A stretch of 64,000 bases of DNA, taken from the NCBI GenBank assembly GCA_031472005.1, contig PZJY01000002.1:3844001-3908000 (forward strand). Direction: 5' to 3'. The notes under the pieces are model-generated. The model was not told the origin of the DNA. It did not search any database and saw only the letters and a program-made list of their open reading frames with translations. Origin of the DNA: Tetracladium setigerum. Taxonomy: Eukaryota > Ascomycota > Leotiomycetes > Helotiales. Each line of letters begins with the position of its first letter. Position 1 is the first letter of the stretch. The position numbers and the translations under genes are program-made. Of the stretch, positions 1 through 11,501 are shown one piece after another.

Positions 1-1037
1 CTCTTTTCATTGAGGTGGTAAGGGTAGTGGAAGAAGGCGGCATTGTCATTGCTCTGATCAGGCTCTTTAACACCCGGCTCACAGAAGCGTGATCCACCAA
101 TCAACGCATCAAAATCAATGTACCTCACAGTACTGGATCCGCTGTTTTGATCAACGGCCTTTTTGATAGCCGCATTCAACATTCGGGACATGGCGTTGAA
201 ATCTTTGCGAAGAGCCCTCGTCATCATAACATGCGGTTTTCCGTCGTCATTCGGGTTGGCATTTCGAGCGAACGTCACCGTGTCGCAATAGGGGTCTTCA
301 TCATTGAAAAATTGTCCATAACTCGTTACATAGAGTTTGAAAAGGCTGTTGTTCTTCTTGCCCACTGTAACGATCTTCTTGATGACTCCGTCGATTTTGG
401 CGACCAGTTCGTTATTTGGTGTAGAGCGACTGCTGTCTTGAGCAAGCAAAGACCAGGTAAGTTCCCTCTGCTCATCACAGGTCCGCGTTTTGAAACCCTG
501 GCTGAGTGGGAAACTGCAACGATAACATTGGCACGGTATACAACAGTTGTATTGTAGGACTTACGGAAATCCCTCCACGATGCAATTACTGAGAATGCCG
601 GGAAAATCAATGTCATCTCCTCCTACCGTCACAGTGCCCATGGTTGGCTTTCCAATGCCTGGTCGAGGATAATATTGCCAGTTTGGATTTCCTGAACCTT
701 GATCACTTTCATAGAATTGGAACTCTTCAACCTCCTCTGCTGTTGCGCCAGAGCAGACGACATTGTTAAATTTACCCCCCGAGCCTGGGAGAAGTTTGTT
801 CGGATCGGCGTTCATCAATTCGGGATAGGACTCTTCGTAACGTAGACAGCGGCGACCATTGATGTAGTTTCCTGCTCCAACACCGGAAGCGTAGGAGTCA
901 CCCCATGCAGTCCATTCGAAGGAGGATGATCTTGTTCGGAGGAACTCATCTCGTGGATTGAGCTGGGTACGGTTTACCGTTGGAAAGGCGAGGAGAGGCG
1001 TCACCAGGGCAAGCCAAAGCAGTAACATTTCGATCAT
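1..1037 (-). CDS. Secreted SGNH/GDSL-type hydrolase, 3' end beyond window
   Basis: Probable secreted esterase/lipase-like enzyme of the SGNH hydrolase superfamily. Exon 1 runs 1037-565 and exon 2 runs 513-1, off the left edge; the 51-bp intron has a GTAAGT donor and a TTGCAG acceptor and keeps frame. The start at 1037 gives an N-terminus (MIEMLLLWLALVTPLLAFP) that is a good signal peptide, and it lies 74 bp downstream of a TATA box; the in-frame Met at 1106 would put extra residues in front of the signal and is less likely. Block I is W-G-D-S-Y-A-S-G with the nucleophile Ser, and the block III region is G-G-D-D-I-D-F. The block V Asp-His pair should lie beyond the edge. Several cysteines suggest disulfides in an extracellular protein. 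Substrate cannot be told. Family confident, gene incomplete. Confidence 0.85.
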
Positions 1038-1110
1038 GCTACCGCAAGTAGAAGAGAGGTAAAAAGGACGTACAAGAGATGCGGTGACAAGGCAGGCCAG
1101 CTGCACAGAC

Positions 1111-1116
1111 TTTATA
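1111..1116 (-). promoter_or_regulatory. TATA box of the SGNH hydrolase gene
   Basis: TATAAA on the minus strand, 74 bp upstream of the chosen start codon at 1037. It favours this start over the Met at 1106, which would lie only 5 bp from the TATA box. Confidence 0.5.
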
Positions 1117-2110
1117 ATCTCTCATTGCGCCGACACTTCTCCGATATACAAGCATATACAAGCTTAGGATGAGAGGGTCCGCATCGGAGGAACGAGTCCA
1201 GGAACCTTCACGAATGTAGAAGCTTCCGCAATCCACTTTCTTCATTCCTTCAATCACTGAAGAAAATTCTGCACATGTTTTCTCCATCGACTGGACCTGA
1301 CAAGGTCCCTTGTCAACCCATTACATACCGGATATAGGTTTTGTGACTTTAACCTTAATTGAGTAGACAGGCCCCGTGGTCTATGTTCTTTACCGCTCGA
1401 CAATATATCATCTGCCATGCTCCCGAGGAAACGCTTGTTATGAAGTTTGGCTTGCCATCAGACGTGTGTGTACCGATGGTGAATGCTGTAACTCTTTCCG
1501 GTGGGCCTAGATTGGGTCAGCGAGGAGCAAATCTGTGAGGTGGAGGAACTCACTTTTTCCAATCGGGGAACGGAAAGCGTGAACGTTCCAACACATCAAC
1601 TTGTCAGTCAAAGACTAGATACAATGGCGTAATAAAATGGGGAACTTGTCAATGGAAGAGTTGGCTGCTCCGGCTAATATTCAATTAGGGGTCCTTCGAG
1701 ATGTGCGGCGAGGTTGAATGTTTTAGCGGCGGACATTCGATTCTCGGTGATGCCAAGTGGTCACCAGCGGGGCCGTTGCCGTGCCGCTGAGTTTAATTTG
1801 CTAAATAGTGTTGGCATGGCCTGCAAGCTCTCTTGGCCCCGAAAACTCTGCTTAACCTAATAAAAGGGAAAGCCGCATTGCCCCGCCAAGTTCGAATACG
1901 AGGGATGATCATACAGCTCTTCCTTCTCTTTTAATGCTTGATCTCTCTATTTCAGCTATTCCAACGAGCCAGTTCTCACACTTTTGATTTCCCTTCAACT
2001 CCACACTATCCTACCTTTCTTCACTTTGCTCCGTTGAAGAAAAGGATCTTTGAGTGGCGCTATATTTGTTCCCTAAATACGGCTGCACGTCCCGCCTACC
2101 CAAGTACAGG
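1117..2110. other. Intergenic, divergent promoter region
   Basis: About 1 kb between two divergently transcribed genes. I see no convincing coding sequence or repeat in it; it should hold both upstream regions. Confidence 0.5.
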
Positions 2111-3166
2111 ATGGCGGCACTATTAAATGTTATATACATGTACGTACGACTTTATAAATTCTATGTTGACCTCCCATTCCAGATTGTCGATCTAATATGT
2201 AATTACTGATTATCTCAGTCTTCTCGTCCTGCTCACGCCGTTGTCGTATCTTCCCTTCTACAAGGGACTATTCGTTCTTCGGTCGGTAAATGGTATCTCG
2301 GTTACCGCTGCTCTATTACTTGCTCTCTGCGCCCAAGCACAACTTGCAACTATTTACTACCTTTGGGCATGCCCTCCATCCAAGAAGTACGGACTTGTAA
2401 TCCCCAAACCACCACTACTAGTCGAGTACATCAATCTCGTGCAGCTCTTCGTCCAATGGATATGCTCAGTACTCCTGTACGTATCTCCACTTTACTACTG
2501 ATTATAGATTCGGTCCTTCTAACAATTGTATCTTTTCACAGCCTGGTTTTCATCTTTGAAATACGCAAACAGGCCCAAGCTGATCTGACGACGCCAGCAC
2601 CAACGACACCATCAACGGAAACATCAGAAACTCCAGCAACCGCGGCAGCAAACGACAGTACCTTTCCATCTACCAAGACTGCAGTCACACTTCTCGCTGT
2701 TCACGCAAGCCTCTGTGTATTCTGGATTTTGCTAGCTGGTCATCCAACCGACGATTGGGCTGACCTCCCGTTCGTCACAATCATGGGGATAGGGTCATAC
2801 GTTATCAATCCCATCATCACCATCACGACCATCGCTGCCTTTGCGCTTCAAGCTATCGCTACCAAGAACACCCAAGGCCCGTCAGCGTTGAATCAGTCCG
2901 TTTTGTTGCTACAAGGCCTTACCTTTTTAGCGCTAGCTATCTCGTGGGCGTTCAGGTTCAAGGTGCCGCTGAATCTGAGGATAGGTTTCAGAGGCGACTG
3001 GTGGCTTTTGGAAGAGTGGTATCCCATTGTTGGGTGGACTTGCATCAACAATGCTGTTATTGCAATCGGTAATGGCATCGTGCTGTCATTGCTGTATTTC
3101 GCCTCGAGAAGAACTGAAAGCGTAGTAGAGCCAGAGGGGGAACAACAACCATTGCTAAATCCATAA
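2111..3166 (+). CDS. Multi-pass membrane protein of unknown function
   Basis: Not recognised as a named family. Three exons, 2111-2139, 2219-2476 and 2542-3166, join in frame to 303 residues. The first exon supplies only Met-Ala-Ala-Leu-Leu-Asn-Val-Ile-Tyr and continues into the first hydrophobic helix, which is why I start at the ATG at 2111. Donors are GTACGT and acceptors CTCAG and TCACAG. I count about six to seven hydrophobic segments; a hydrophilic Thr/Pro/Ser-rich loop sits around residues 110-140 after the third helix, and the C-terminal tail is short and acidic, ending in a P-L-L-N-P motif. This architecture fits a plasma or vacuolar membrane protein, but no transporter motif is visible. 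The next gene downstream, also a small multi-pass protein on the same strand, may be functionally related; I see no clear sequence similarity. Confidence 0.72.
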
Positions 3167-4485
3167 GGGATAGAAACTCGAAGTTTGTATGACTTATAGT
3201 ATATAATGCAGGTATTAAAGATAGAGATAATACAACACTCGTCGACTTTGGAATTTGGCGCAAACCGGATCCGAAGAATGCGCAGACGCCTTCAGATTTC
3301 CACAAAATTAAACATCAACGATGGGTGCACCATAGTATCTCGATGGATTTCAAATAAACGTTTCAAAGATAGACGGCAAAGTAGTGAGTTGATACGAGAA
3401 AGAAAGAAAATCGTAAATGAATGCCTTGCATATCAACGGTTCAAGAACGGCACTCAAGGGTCCCGGGCCTGTACAAATGGGCCGTTGACCTTGCCCCTCC
3501 TCTCCATTAGACATTCGTCACTCGATGAGGCATATGCTGCTGCGCATAGCGTGGTTTCCTGCTCATCCGGGGATTGAATACCTGAGTCCAGCTCAACAAT
3601 GCCCAATAGGAGATGCACCTGTAACGGAGGCGTCTAGACTCAGGGACCTTTTTGAGTCCTGGTTCTTGATCGTCGGATTTTTCGCATCCGATCAGAGGCG
3701 AGTGGAATGATTTCGATGTGGGATTATGTTGGGATGAGTTTGAATATGCTAGAAGTGGAAGCTCGGATACCAAACAGCTGATCGAAGCCAAATTCTGGAT
3801 CCTAGATTTCTGCCATCCACTTTCCAATCCCTTCAGCTTCCCCCTCAGCGACAATAACAAAATAAGCTCAATCGAGAGTGACTTCGAATATCTTATGTCA
3901 GGTCTTTAAACACTCTTGACATAGAAGTGAAATAGTTATGAGCCGCGATGCTAGCCGGCATTTGAAAGATGCTGAATGGGCTGGCTTTTGCTATCCATCA
4001 TCGCAAGGCGTGGAATGATGCAATTTCGTTCTGAACGCCGGGAGAGTGTGCTTGAGTGAAAGAGGAAAAGCTGATAACTTGGAAGATTTGATTCTTGTTA
4101 GCAACGGCTATGCAATATCCATAGTTTGGATTGATGTTTTCAAATTGGTCAGGGTGATAGGAATGTAGCCGTGTGCGATGGTGATTTGTTTGGAAACGTG
4201 TTGAGTCAACACGAACGAAACAATCTGAGGCAAGGTGAAAGTATACAACAAAATCGTAGTCAATAACACGAGATATGCCGAAAGGGGCGATGTCAGAATC
4301 GTAAGATGTTGAGAGAGCTGAAAGCCTCAGGCCGAATTTGGAAACGCGCCATGTCAAATGAAGCGCTGTCTGAACGTCACTGTCCCACATCAACGGCAAC
4401 ACCAAGAACAATGAATATGTATGTATACAACAACCCTTCAGACGCGTAGAATCTCTGTCAAAACAATTCGCTTCTACTCCATACA
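3167..4485. other. Intergenic region
   Basis: About 1.3 kb between two same-strand membrane protein genes. Open frames here on both strands have no family resemblance and no splice support. The last few hundred bases should contain the promoter of the gene starting at 4486. Confidence 0.45.
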
Positions 4486-5423
4486 ATGTCCAACTCCCCC
4501 ACAGAATCTGACCCGCTGAATCCTCCTTCGTACGATGAAATCAACCCCTCCACAACCCCTCCACCATCGCAACGAGCACCTACCCATCTTCATGTCCTAT
4601 ACGGCCTTTCATTTTTGACCTCTCTATTTGGGCTTGGTTTCGCATTATGGGGATGGTATATCGTTCGCACAGCTCCATTTGATGAATGGGGCAAAAGAGC
4701 AGAGGTGGATAGTTATGAGAGGAATTTCTGGGGAATGATGAGCATCTACAGCCTTGTACGGATTTGCTACTTTATCCCCATCCCAAATATTGTAGACTAT
4801 TTAAGATGATAGCTAACAATGTACTGCAGTTGAGCATCAACCTTTTATGGACGGGAATGAACATATTCTTCTTGCGCGAGGGGAAGGGCAAACAAGATGA
4901 TATCTCCGATTTCAACACGGGCTACGATTTCCTGATATGGGCAGCGCTGATCGCTTTTGGGGTACTGAATATGGTCACGGCCTTGTGGGATAGAAGGTTG
5001 TGCGATGGATTGGGGAATGAGGACACAGATATGTACAAAAAATGCGATATCGCGCAGTTCAGGTTACTAGTTGTGGAACTAGTAGCCGTGAATTTGGGAT
5101 TGGTTGTCGCGTAAGTCTCTGGCTTAGTGATGGGAAGTATTGCGCTAATTTTATGTAGGATTTTGCATTTCATCCTTCTTATAGCACACTGTTGCGGCCC
5201 ATCGCAAGGAGGAGAGGAAGCCCGGTCTGGGTGGTTGAGACTGAGGATACGGGAGGAAGAAAACATCCTAAGAGGTCTTTTAGAGAGAAGAAGGCTGTTA
5301 GAGCAAGAGGAAGAGGTACGCCCTGGCAACGCGATGCCGTCTTTGGCTGGGGGTGTAGGCCGCTCGCATGAAAACGAGGGCAATCTTATTGATGTGGGAG
5401 AAGTTACAAGGGGCCAGGCATAG
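4486..5423 (+). CDS. Small multi-pass membrane protein of unknown function
   Basis: Unrecognised. Three exons (4486-4755, 4830-5110, 5159-5423) join without frame problems to 271 residues; introns are 74 and 48 bp, with donors GTACGG and GTAAGT and acceptors TGCAG and TGTAG. The N-terminal 35 residues are Pro/Ser/Thr-rich and cytosolic in character (S-Y-D-E-I-N-P-S), then about four hydrophobic helices follow (around residues 36-55, 84-105, 124-145 and 168-192), and the last 75 residues are charged with an Arg/Glu-rich amphipathic stretch (L-E-R-R-R-L-L-E-Q-E-E-E). Intron two falls inside the last membrane helix. Nothing indicates a substrate. It follows the membrane protein gene ending at 3166 on the same strand. 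Confidence 0.72.
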
Positions 5424-6641
5424 TAGAGCTTCATCCAAAAGTCAGCCGCTCTATTATCAAGAAATTCAATATGTGACTTGAGTATTGATCTTGCAGGCTT
5501 GGGAGCAGGAACAGCCGCCCCAACGGTTGAAATACTGTTATATGTCCTTGGCCTCAGAAAAATGTCGCGGTTCTGCGGGTGATTCCTGCAATTGCTGGCT
5601 GCCAATATTTGATAGTCATGAACTTTTACCGCAATCGCTCTAACACCTACTAGGAAGAGATCTTGGCCTGCATCTTGACCTGGCTTATCGGGATATTTGA
5701 TCTTGTCGGTAAATGCCCCGCTGCAGAACGGCTGGGGCCATGGGTGTGTCGCCCAACAGCGGGGAAATTCCGGAATCTTGCCCATCTGTTCGTTTTACTG
5801 GAACCAAGCTGATGATATCGAGAATCCGTGCCGCCGGCATCGCTATCACATACGAATATAGACCAGATGAGAGCGGCTAATTTCTGGGCGGCGAATGGTT
5901 TGCATAGTCACGATATTCCATCGAGTCCCAGACCACGGTACTAAGGAGGTCACCTTTTCAGTATGGTTTTGGAAGCAGGTTAAAGAGACCTTTTGGTCTC
6001 TTCAATGTCATCTAGGAGCGGTGTTTTGCCTGAAGATATTGCCACTATCATTCGCGGCAAAGAAATTAGCGCCCTTGCAAGCAAGCAAGGATAGCACCGG
6101 ATCTTGGCAATGTTTTTCCAGCATTCACTTCCTCTCATTCAACTATTGCTGCCTACTTGGACTTTTGCTTCTTATCCGCTCAGATCCTCGGCACATTAGC
6201 GCTTGCCGATTCTAGCTTTCAACGTCGCATTTACCAACGTTCTACCACACTTTCCGCTCTCGCTTCTGAGAGTTTGCTTCGGCACCGCAATTGACGAAAA
6301 GTATTTTGGACCTGACCTCCAGCCGGATGCATGGGGAAAGATAGCAGTGATTGATTGGCGGTTCAATTACCAACACCCGGAGACACTGGCAGATATTTGC
6401 TTGGAAAGCTCGGCAAAGAGGAATTTCTAGCACAAATACTATTGCCGTATGGTTGGATTGATGCGGGATTTCTGTTCAATAGTTATGTGATAGGCATACA
6501 ACACGGAGATGAGGCCACGGCAAGCTCTTGGCTGTTGGAAATGGGACGGAAAGTATATTGCTTACCATTCTAAGTTTACGTTGGTGACAGTCTATTATTT
6601 TTTGCCAAGCCCAGGAGAAGGAGTCAGTGGTTGGAAAAGTC
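5424..6641. other. Intergenic region
   Basis: About 1.2 kb with no gene I can support. Scattered open frames on both strands lack homology and consistent splice sites. The right end holds the promoter of the secreted protein gene. Confidence 0.45.
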
Positions 6642-6649
6642 TATAAAAG
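6642..6649 (+). promoter_or_regulatory. TATA box of the small secreted protein gene
   Basis: TATAAAAG, 156 bp upstream of the start codon at 6805. The strong consensus and the C/T-rich leader after it suggest a gene that is inducible to a high level. Confidence 0.6.
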
Positions 6650-6804
6650 GGCGAGAAGATGTCCATTTCGAAAGGAAAAACCATCTCAATCATTCTCTTC
6701 AATCTTCTTCATCTCCAACCCTTCACAGGAGTCGATCTTTTTAAATCGAATCGAAACAACTACCTTCCTCATCACTTCCCATCTACTTGCACACTCACGA
6801 CAAG

Positions 6805-7883
6805 ATGTTGTTTTCAACTATCATTGTTGAAGCTATGCTTCTTTCTGGTCTCGCATCCGCCCTCGTAAGTGGTCACACTGTCTCAGTTGTCAGTGTTAAT
6901 ATTCCTAACATCTTACAGGCAGTTGAAAAGAATGTGTGGGCTGTAGGCAACACTGTAAAGGTTGTAGGACTCGATGGCAAAATCAAGGAATACACTATTG
7001 TGGTTCCTACCGTACGTCTTCCTAAATTCCCATTCCTTTATCGTGCCAAACCTCTGTCATGAACTATTTTGCTGACCTCCCAATCAAGATCACGGGCTCT
7101 GTCAATGGTGCTGAACTTACCGTCAACGGCACAGAGGAGGCAAGTGTTTGACAAAGACCAATCCCACCGAGGTCTTTCACTGATTATAATCTAGGATTGG
7201 TTGACTGCGGCCAAAAAGATTGATCCAGAATATGTGCCTGAAAAGTTCTCGCCTTCTAGCGATTTGACGGCTGCAGAATCTCGCAGTGAGATTGAAGCTC
7301 GTGCATCACGACCTGTAAGTCCTGCTCGCAGCCAGATTAATCTTCCACTATCTCTATCATTTTTCAGGATACATACTGACAGACTCTCAACAGGACTTTT
7401 TCCAAGGGCTCTTATGTCACATCAACGGAGTAAGTGGACCATTTGCACAGCACCCCTTTGCCTTTCGTTGTTCACGGAGAAAATCTTCCAGAGAGGGAGA
7501 GCGATAGAAACTCCACAACCCAAGCATTTAACTAACTTTTGGAAATCTAGTGGGGAACAATCCGACCAATGACTGGCCAGATTCTTGCAGAGGTTATAAA
7601 CTGGAATCACGTGAGATACATTGCACCAAGAAGTTGCCATTTACTCCACCGATACAACGGTGCTGATGCTTGGTGGTGTAACGATGTAAGATTTTCTTTC
7701 TCCTGGGAGCCTCTCAACTGCTAACTTTTAACGTTAAAGGCCAGCATTGCACACCACATCCACACTTACCACCTCGGGGTTATGATCATGTGGATCACCC
7801 AGGAATGCAGAGATTATTTTGGATGGCTTCAAGGTCAAACTTTTGACACTCGCGGCTTCAATATCATCGTTCGACGTACTTAG
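6805..7883 (+). CDS. Small secreted cysteine-containing protein, seven exons
   Basis: Putative secreted protein of 212 residues. Exons 6805-6864, 6919-7011, 7089-7139, 7195-7314, 7394-7429, 7551-7685 and 7740-7883 all join in phase 0. The first exon is a signal peptide (M-L-F-S-T-I-I-V-E-A-M-L-L-S-G-L-A-S-A). The C-terminal half carries Cys residues in a pattern (P-R-S-C, W-W-C-N-D, Q-E-C-R-D) followed by G-Q-T-F-D-T-x-G-F-N-I-I-V-R, which resembles a family of small secreted ascomycete proteins of unknown function that end in GQxF..WNVIVR. That match is from pattern memory. Intron 1 is a multiple of three without stops, so it could also be read through; intron 3 has a GC donor (AG|GCAAGT). 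A role in host or environment interaction is possible but unproven. The least certain part is the 36-bp fifth exon. Confidence 0.68.
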
Positions 7884-8199
7884 TCAAAGAATGGTATGCT
7901 CGTTTCATCCGCAAGCCTCCTCTTCAATTGCCAAGTTTCTGGCTCGGAGGTGTGGTGGTGGGGAGAGGTCGTCTGAGGTTAAGCGAAGCATGGAAGGAGG
8001 GGTGAAATCTAAAATCGGGGGTTTATCGTTTTTCTTTCTTCTTTCTTCAATGGTTGAAGCTTTTGGTTATCACTCGAGCTTTTTATGGGTTATCAATTTC
8101 GCCTTGATAGTTGAATTGTTTTGATGCAACACTGTTTTCAAGTTATTTATCGGTTATTTCGTAGCGGTTATCAAAAGTCCGACATAAACTGCAGAGTCC
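7884..8199. other. Convergent 3' intergenic region
   Basis: About 320 bp, T-rich, between the ends of two convergent genes. Nothing coding seen. Confidence 0.5.
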
Positions 8200-9015
8200 T
8201 CACCACCTTTCTTTCTCTCCCACGTTCTCAAGCCTCTCTCTCAACATCTCAACCATATCTTCCCACTCATCTTCAAAACGCATCGCTTCCTCCTTTTGAT
8301 CATCCCTTTCCAACGCCCTCACATAAAGTTCTGCACCTTCCGCTCCCTTCAAACCCCACTCTCGATACCCCGCCATACTCTCCATATCCGGAAGAAACTC
8401 AAACCCCTCCAACACTCTCCCTTCAGCTTCTCTCCTCTTTCCCCAAAACCACTCCCTCTGTTCAACACTCACAACCGACGAGTTTAGATACTGCTCTTCA
8501 TAAAGTCTCAGATCATTCTGTAGACGTGCAAGAGAGGAGGTGTTGCGCTTTGGGAGAGGAGGAGTAAGAAGGGACCATTCTCGAAAAGATATTTGCGGTG
8601 GATCAGAAATGAGATTGGGAGGGGAGCTAGAAGGGGGATCTTCTAAGATTCTCTCGTAATATTCTGCGTCGTATCTGTAGAATGTTTTCTTTAGGGGATC
8701 GAGTCTGAAACTACTGCCGAATGAATCTGGTGGAGATGGTAGTTCTGGTGATGGTGGCGGGGAGAGGTCTAGTTCTCGTGGTTCTTGTTGATGTGGAAGG
8801 CTGAGAGAGCGAGCTGATGGTTGTGGTAGAGGTTCTTCGAGGGGGATTTTTGAGAGAGACGTCGATGTGGTAGACTTTTTACCTTTCGATTATTTTGAAG
8901 AAATTGTTTGAAATGTGGGCTAAGCGCTCCCAAGTTTATCGGTGATTCTGGACAGGGCGATGTCATCGGGTTGACTTTTAACAGGACTTAGAGTGCCTTG
9001 AATTTCTGTTGGCAT
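8200..9015 (-). CDS. Unrecognised fungal protein with Pro-rich middle and charged C-terminus
   Basis: I do not recognise this protein. From 8874 down to 8200 one frame is open and clearly coding: a Ser/Pro-rich segment (S-P-P-P-S-P-E-L-P-S-P-P-D-S), then an aromatic/acidic segment (T-F-Y-R-Y-D-A-E-Y-Y-E-R-I), then a Glu/Arg-rich, probably helical C-terminus. The start is taken at 9015 because a TATA box sits 46-52 bp upstream and the first codons read M-P-T-E-I-Q-G-T-L-S-P. Reading from there needs one base removed at the CCC at 8929-8931 and one added at the T5 at 8876-8880; the two compensate and yield a continuous protein of about 271 residues. A weak intron (GTTAAA donor) is an alternative. 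Probably intracellular: no signal or membrane helix. Confidence 0.55.
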
Positions 9016-9060
9016 TCTATCGTTTCTGTAAGAGAGGGGAGTCGAGGACGAGGAGGGCGA

Positions 9061-9067
9061 ATTTATA
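9061..9067 (-). promoter_or_regulatory. TATA box of the gene starting at 9015
   Basis: TATAAAT on the minus strand, 46-52 bp upstream of the start codon at 9015; it supports that start. Confidence 0.5.
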
Positions 9068-9893
9068 CGCCCTCGTTTGCTTTCATTGTTCCGCTAAGGT
9101 CGTTTTTGCGGCCTTGGTGAATCCATCGGCAAGTGTGACTCAAAACCTATCAATCATCATGTTATTGAATGGCAATCAGTTAATGAAATTTTGCTTGACC
9201 TTCCACTGGGGCGTGCGGGGAATTTGGGATTTATGCTAAAAGATTTTTGAAACCTTGATAATTTTCAGACCTTTAAGTAAGCCATGATGAAATCAAGTCA
9301 AGCGAAAGAAATTTTGGAAATTTTTCAAATTTGGATTTAGGATGATGGCAACGAGGGCGTGGACTTCATACTGAGACATAAAACGATGTGTAGTGAATGG
9401 GCTCGTAACCGGCCATTGATGGCTGGCCCAAATCGAAGAGAGACGAGAAGCAAAATCATCATTAGGATAATTGTCATAACTGCCCGAATAATCATTCGTC
9501 ATTGACCAAGCAAACCCCTCGTGCATGAAGCATTGTGAATGTGAACAAAGGCGGCAGTTGTGCTGATTTGTGATATGACGATGGACTTTGGGGAATAAAA
9601 ATTTTCGTTGAAATATTACGACGCCCTGAAGTATAAGGACTAAAGAATTTATGATGAGACGAGCTTGGTGGTGACGTAGATTGAGTATACTTCACGGATA
9701 CGATGGAAGGAACGATCGACTGGATATCCAAATCATCAACTTCTCGACGTCAAAATCGGCCTCGACAACTCCAAATCAACAGTATCCCAAGATTCAGCAT
9801 TTCTACCCAAATAGCAGCATCAATTATTAGCTCATTATTTTGGAAGTTATAAGTCCCACCCTCACAACACACTTGTCTGGAACACTTTTCACG
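9068..9893. other. Intergenic, divergent promoter region
   Basis: About 0.8 kb between two divergent gene starts. Two antisense open frames occur here but show no coding character. Confidence 0.45.
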
Positions 9894-11209
9894 ATGTGTC
9901 GACTTCGCATGAAGCACTTCCCCATCCCAGGCTGCAACCATTATGGTACGTATCGTCAAACTCCCTCACCACACGAGCTTCCAACTGTCTAACAAATACA
10001 AAATCAGAACTCAGCCGTCGATATTGCGCACTTGGAAACCCCATCATCTGCAACGACCAGAGCACGAAAGACTCACTCGCGTTCAAGAACATCATCCACC
10101 GAACATGCGAATCTTGTACGATAAATAAACAAAAAGCGCTCATAGCAAGCATGCTACCTGAACTCCAGTTTGAAGCTCTGGAAAAGATGAAAAAGCAGTA
10201 TAGAAAGGAGCTACCGAAACCACGGCACAGAGGGATAGCAGAGTTGGCGCAGGATATGGAAGCTCGCAAGAAAAGGGCAATCGCCTATCACGAAATAAAT
10301 AAGAGGAAAATTCTTGTGTTGAAGCATTATAAAGCTGGGCTGACTGGGAAGCAAATGTGTGATGCTGAAATGAAAGAGATCATGGATGGCATTCAGCAGG
10401 CGTTTACGAACTCATTTGAAACGGAGGTGCTCGATAATGATTTGGCTGAGCATGGTATGGAAGAAGACAATGATAAAGAAGAGCAACGAGAAAGGCACAT
10501 AGCCGATGGGGAGAGGGTGGCGTTCTTGATTAGGTGAGCTATGATTTGAGTGCGATGGCGACAAGACCGCTGACTGGTGCAATACAGAGAGAGTACCCAG
10601 AAGGATGGAAATATTGCAGATGAAGAGGAATTAGATCCTGACGAAGAATCGGATTCTATTTTGTGTGACGAAATTGAGCGAGACTTGGACGAGGAGTACG
10701 AGTTGCTTGGTACGTCGACCACAGAGCAGCAGGAGGAAGAATCCGATGCACTTTGGGTGAATGTCAAGCAGGAAGAAGCAGAAGAAGCACCGAGACAATC
10801 ATCTAATCATGAGGTTGAACAAAGTGGCAAAGATACGAAGGACAAGATCAATGCTGGGAATGTCAAGTTTCAAAGAGAACGTGCTACGGAGCAGCAGCAA
10901 GCCCACCAGTCGCCAAGACCATCGTCACTTAATATTACTCTGCCACTCAGACAGACTGGAGTCGAAATAGAAAAGAATATTCATAGCAAAGAACAGCTTT
11001 GTTCCAACGAAACAAATCGAGATAGAAAGAGAAAAAGCGAGGAGCCCAGCGATCGCAGAAGTCCATCAAAAAGGTCAGTTACAAGAACCACAAGAAGCAT
11101 TTCGCTTAGAAACACGAAACTAACCACATTTTGCCTGTAAAGAAGAAGGAGCACATTTGGAAAAGTTGCTGAAATGCTGTGTGGTAGAAAGGGGAGACGA
11201 ACAGAGTAA
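9894..11209 (+). CDS. Acidic, probably nuclear protein with N-terminal Cys/His cluster
   Basis: Unrecognised. Four exons, 9894-9945, 10008-10533, 10588-11073 and 11143-11209, give 376 residues; donors GTACGT, GTGAGC and GTCAGT and acceptors TCAG, ACAG and AAAG all keep frame. The last exon is absent from simple open-frame scans but restores a basic end (S-K-R-R-R-S-T-F-G-K-V) in place of a stop inside intron 3. The first 70 residues are rich in Cys and His: M-C-R-L, G-C-N-H-Y, R-Y-C, I-I-C-N and C-E-S-C, spaced as in a zinc-binding module. The middle is Lys/Arg-rich and helical; residues about 180-255 are strongly acidic, and the end is basic with a likely nuclear localisation signal. The opening resembles the 71-residue cysteine protein at 11502, the next gene on the same strand. 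Confidence 0.68.
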
Positions 11210-11501
11210 CTTTGAATTTATTCACTCAGAGAAAGAGCTGACAAGGAAATAGCAATGAAACAGACCAGTACTAAGAGATTCCCACCCACAACTTCACTGC
11301 ACACAGATTTCTGTTTTGACTTCATTCAACCTTTCACTTTCCATCACACTCATGATAAATCCCTCAGACTTCAGCTTCAAATTGAACAATCATCAATCTT
11401 CACCACGAGGACCAGTCTGTCAACTACAACAACAAAACAAATTCCCGATAACACCAGACTAAAGAACTACAACGATCCATCAAAGAAACTAAAAAAGCAA
11501 G

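Noticed and set aside
3998..4486. 162-codon minus-strand open frame ending at the start of the membrane protein gene
   Set aside because: No family resemblance, and it covers the promoter of a well-supported gene on the other strand.
4922..5785. 287-codon minus-strand open frame
   Set aside because: It is antisense to exons 2-3 of the membrane protein gene, with composition explained by the reverse complement of coding sequence.
9293..9731. Minus-strand open frames between two divergent genes
   Set aside because: Short, low-information sequence in a promoter region, no splice support.
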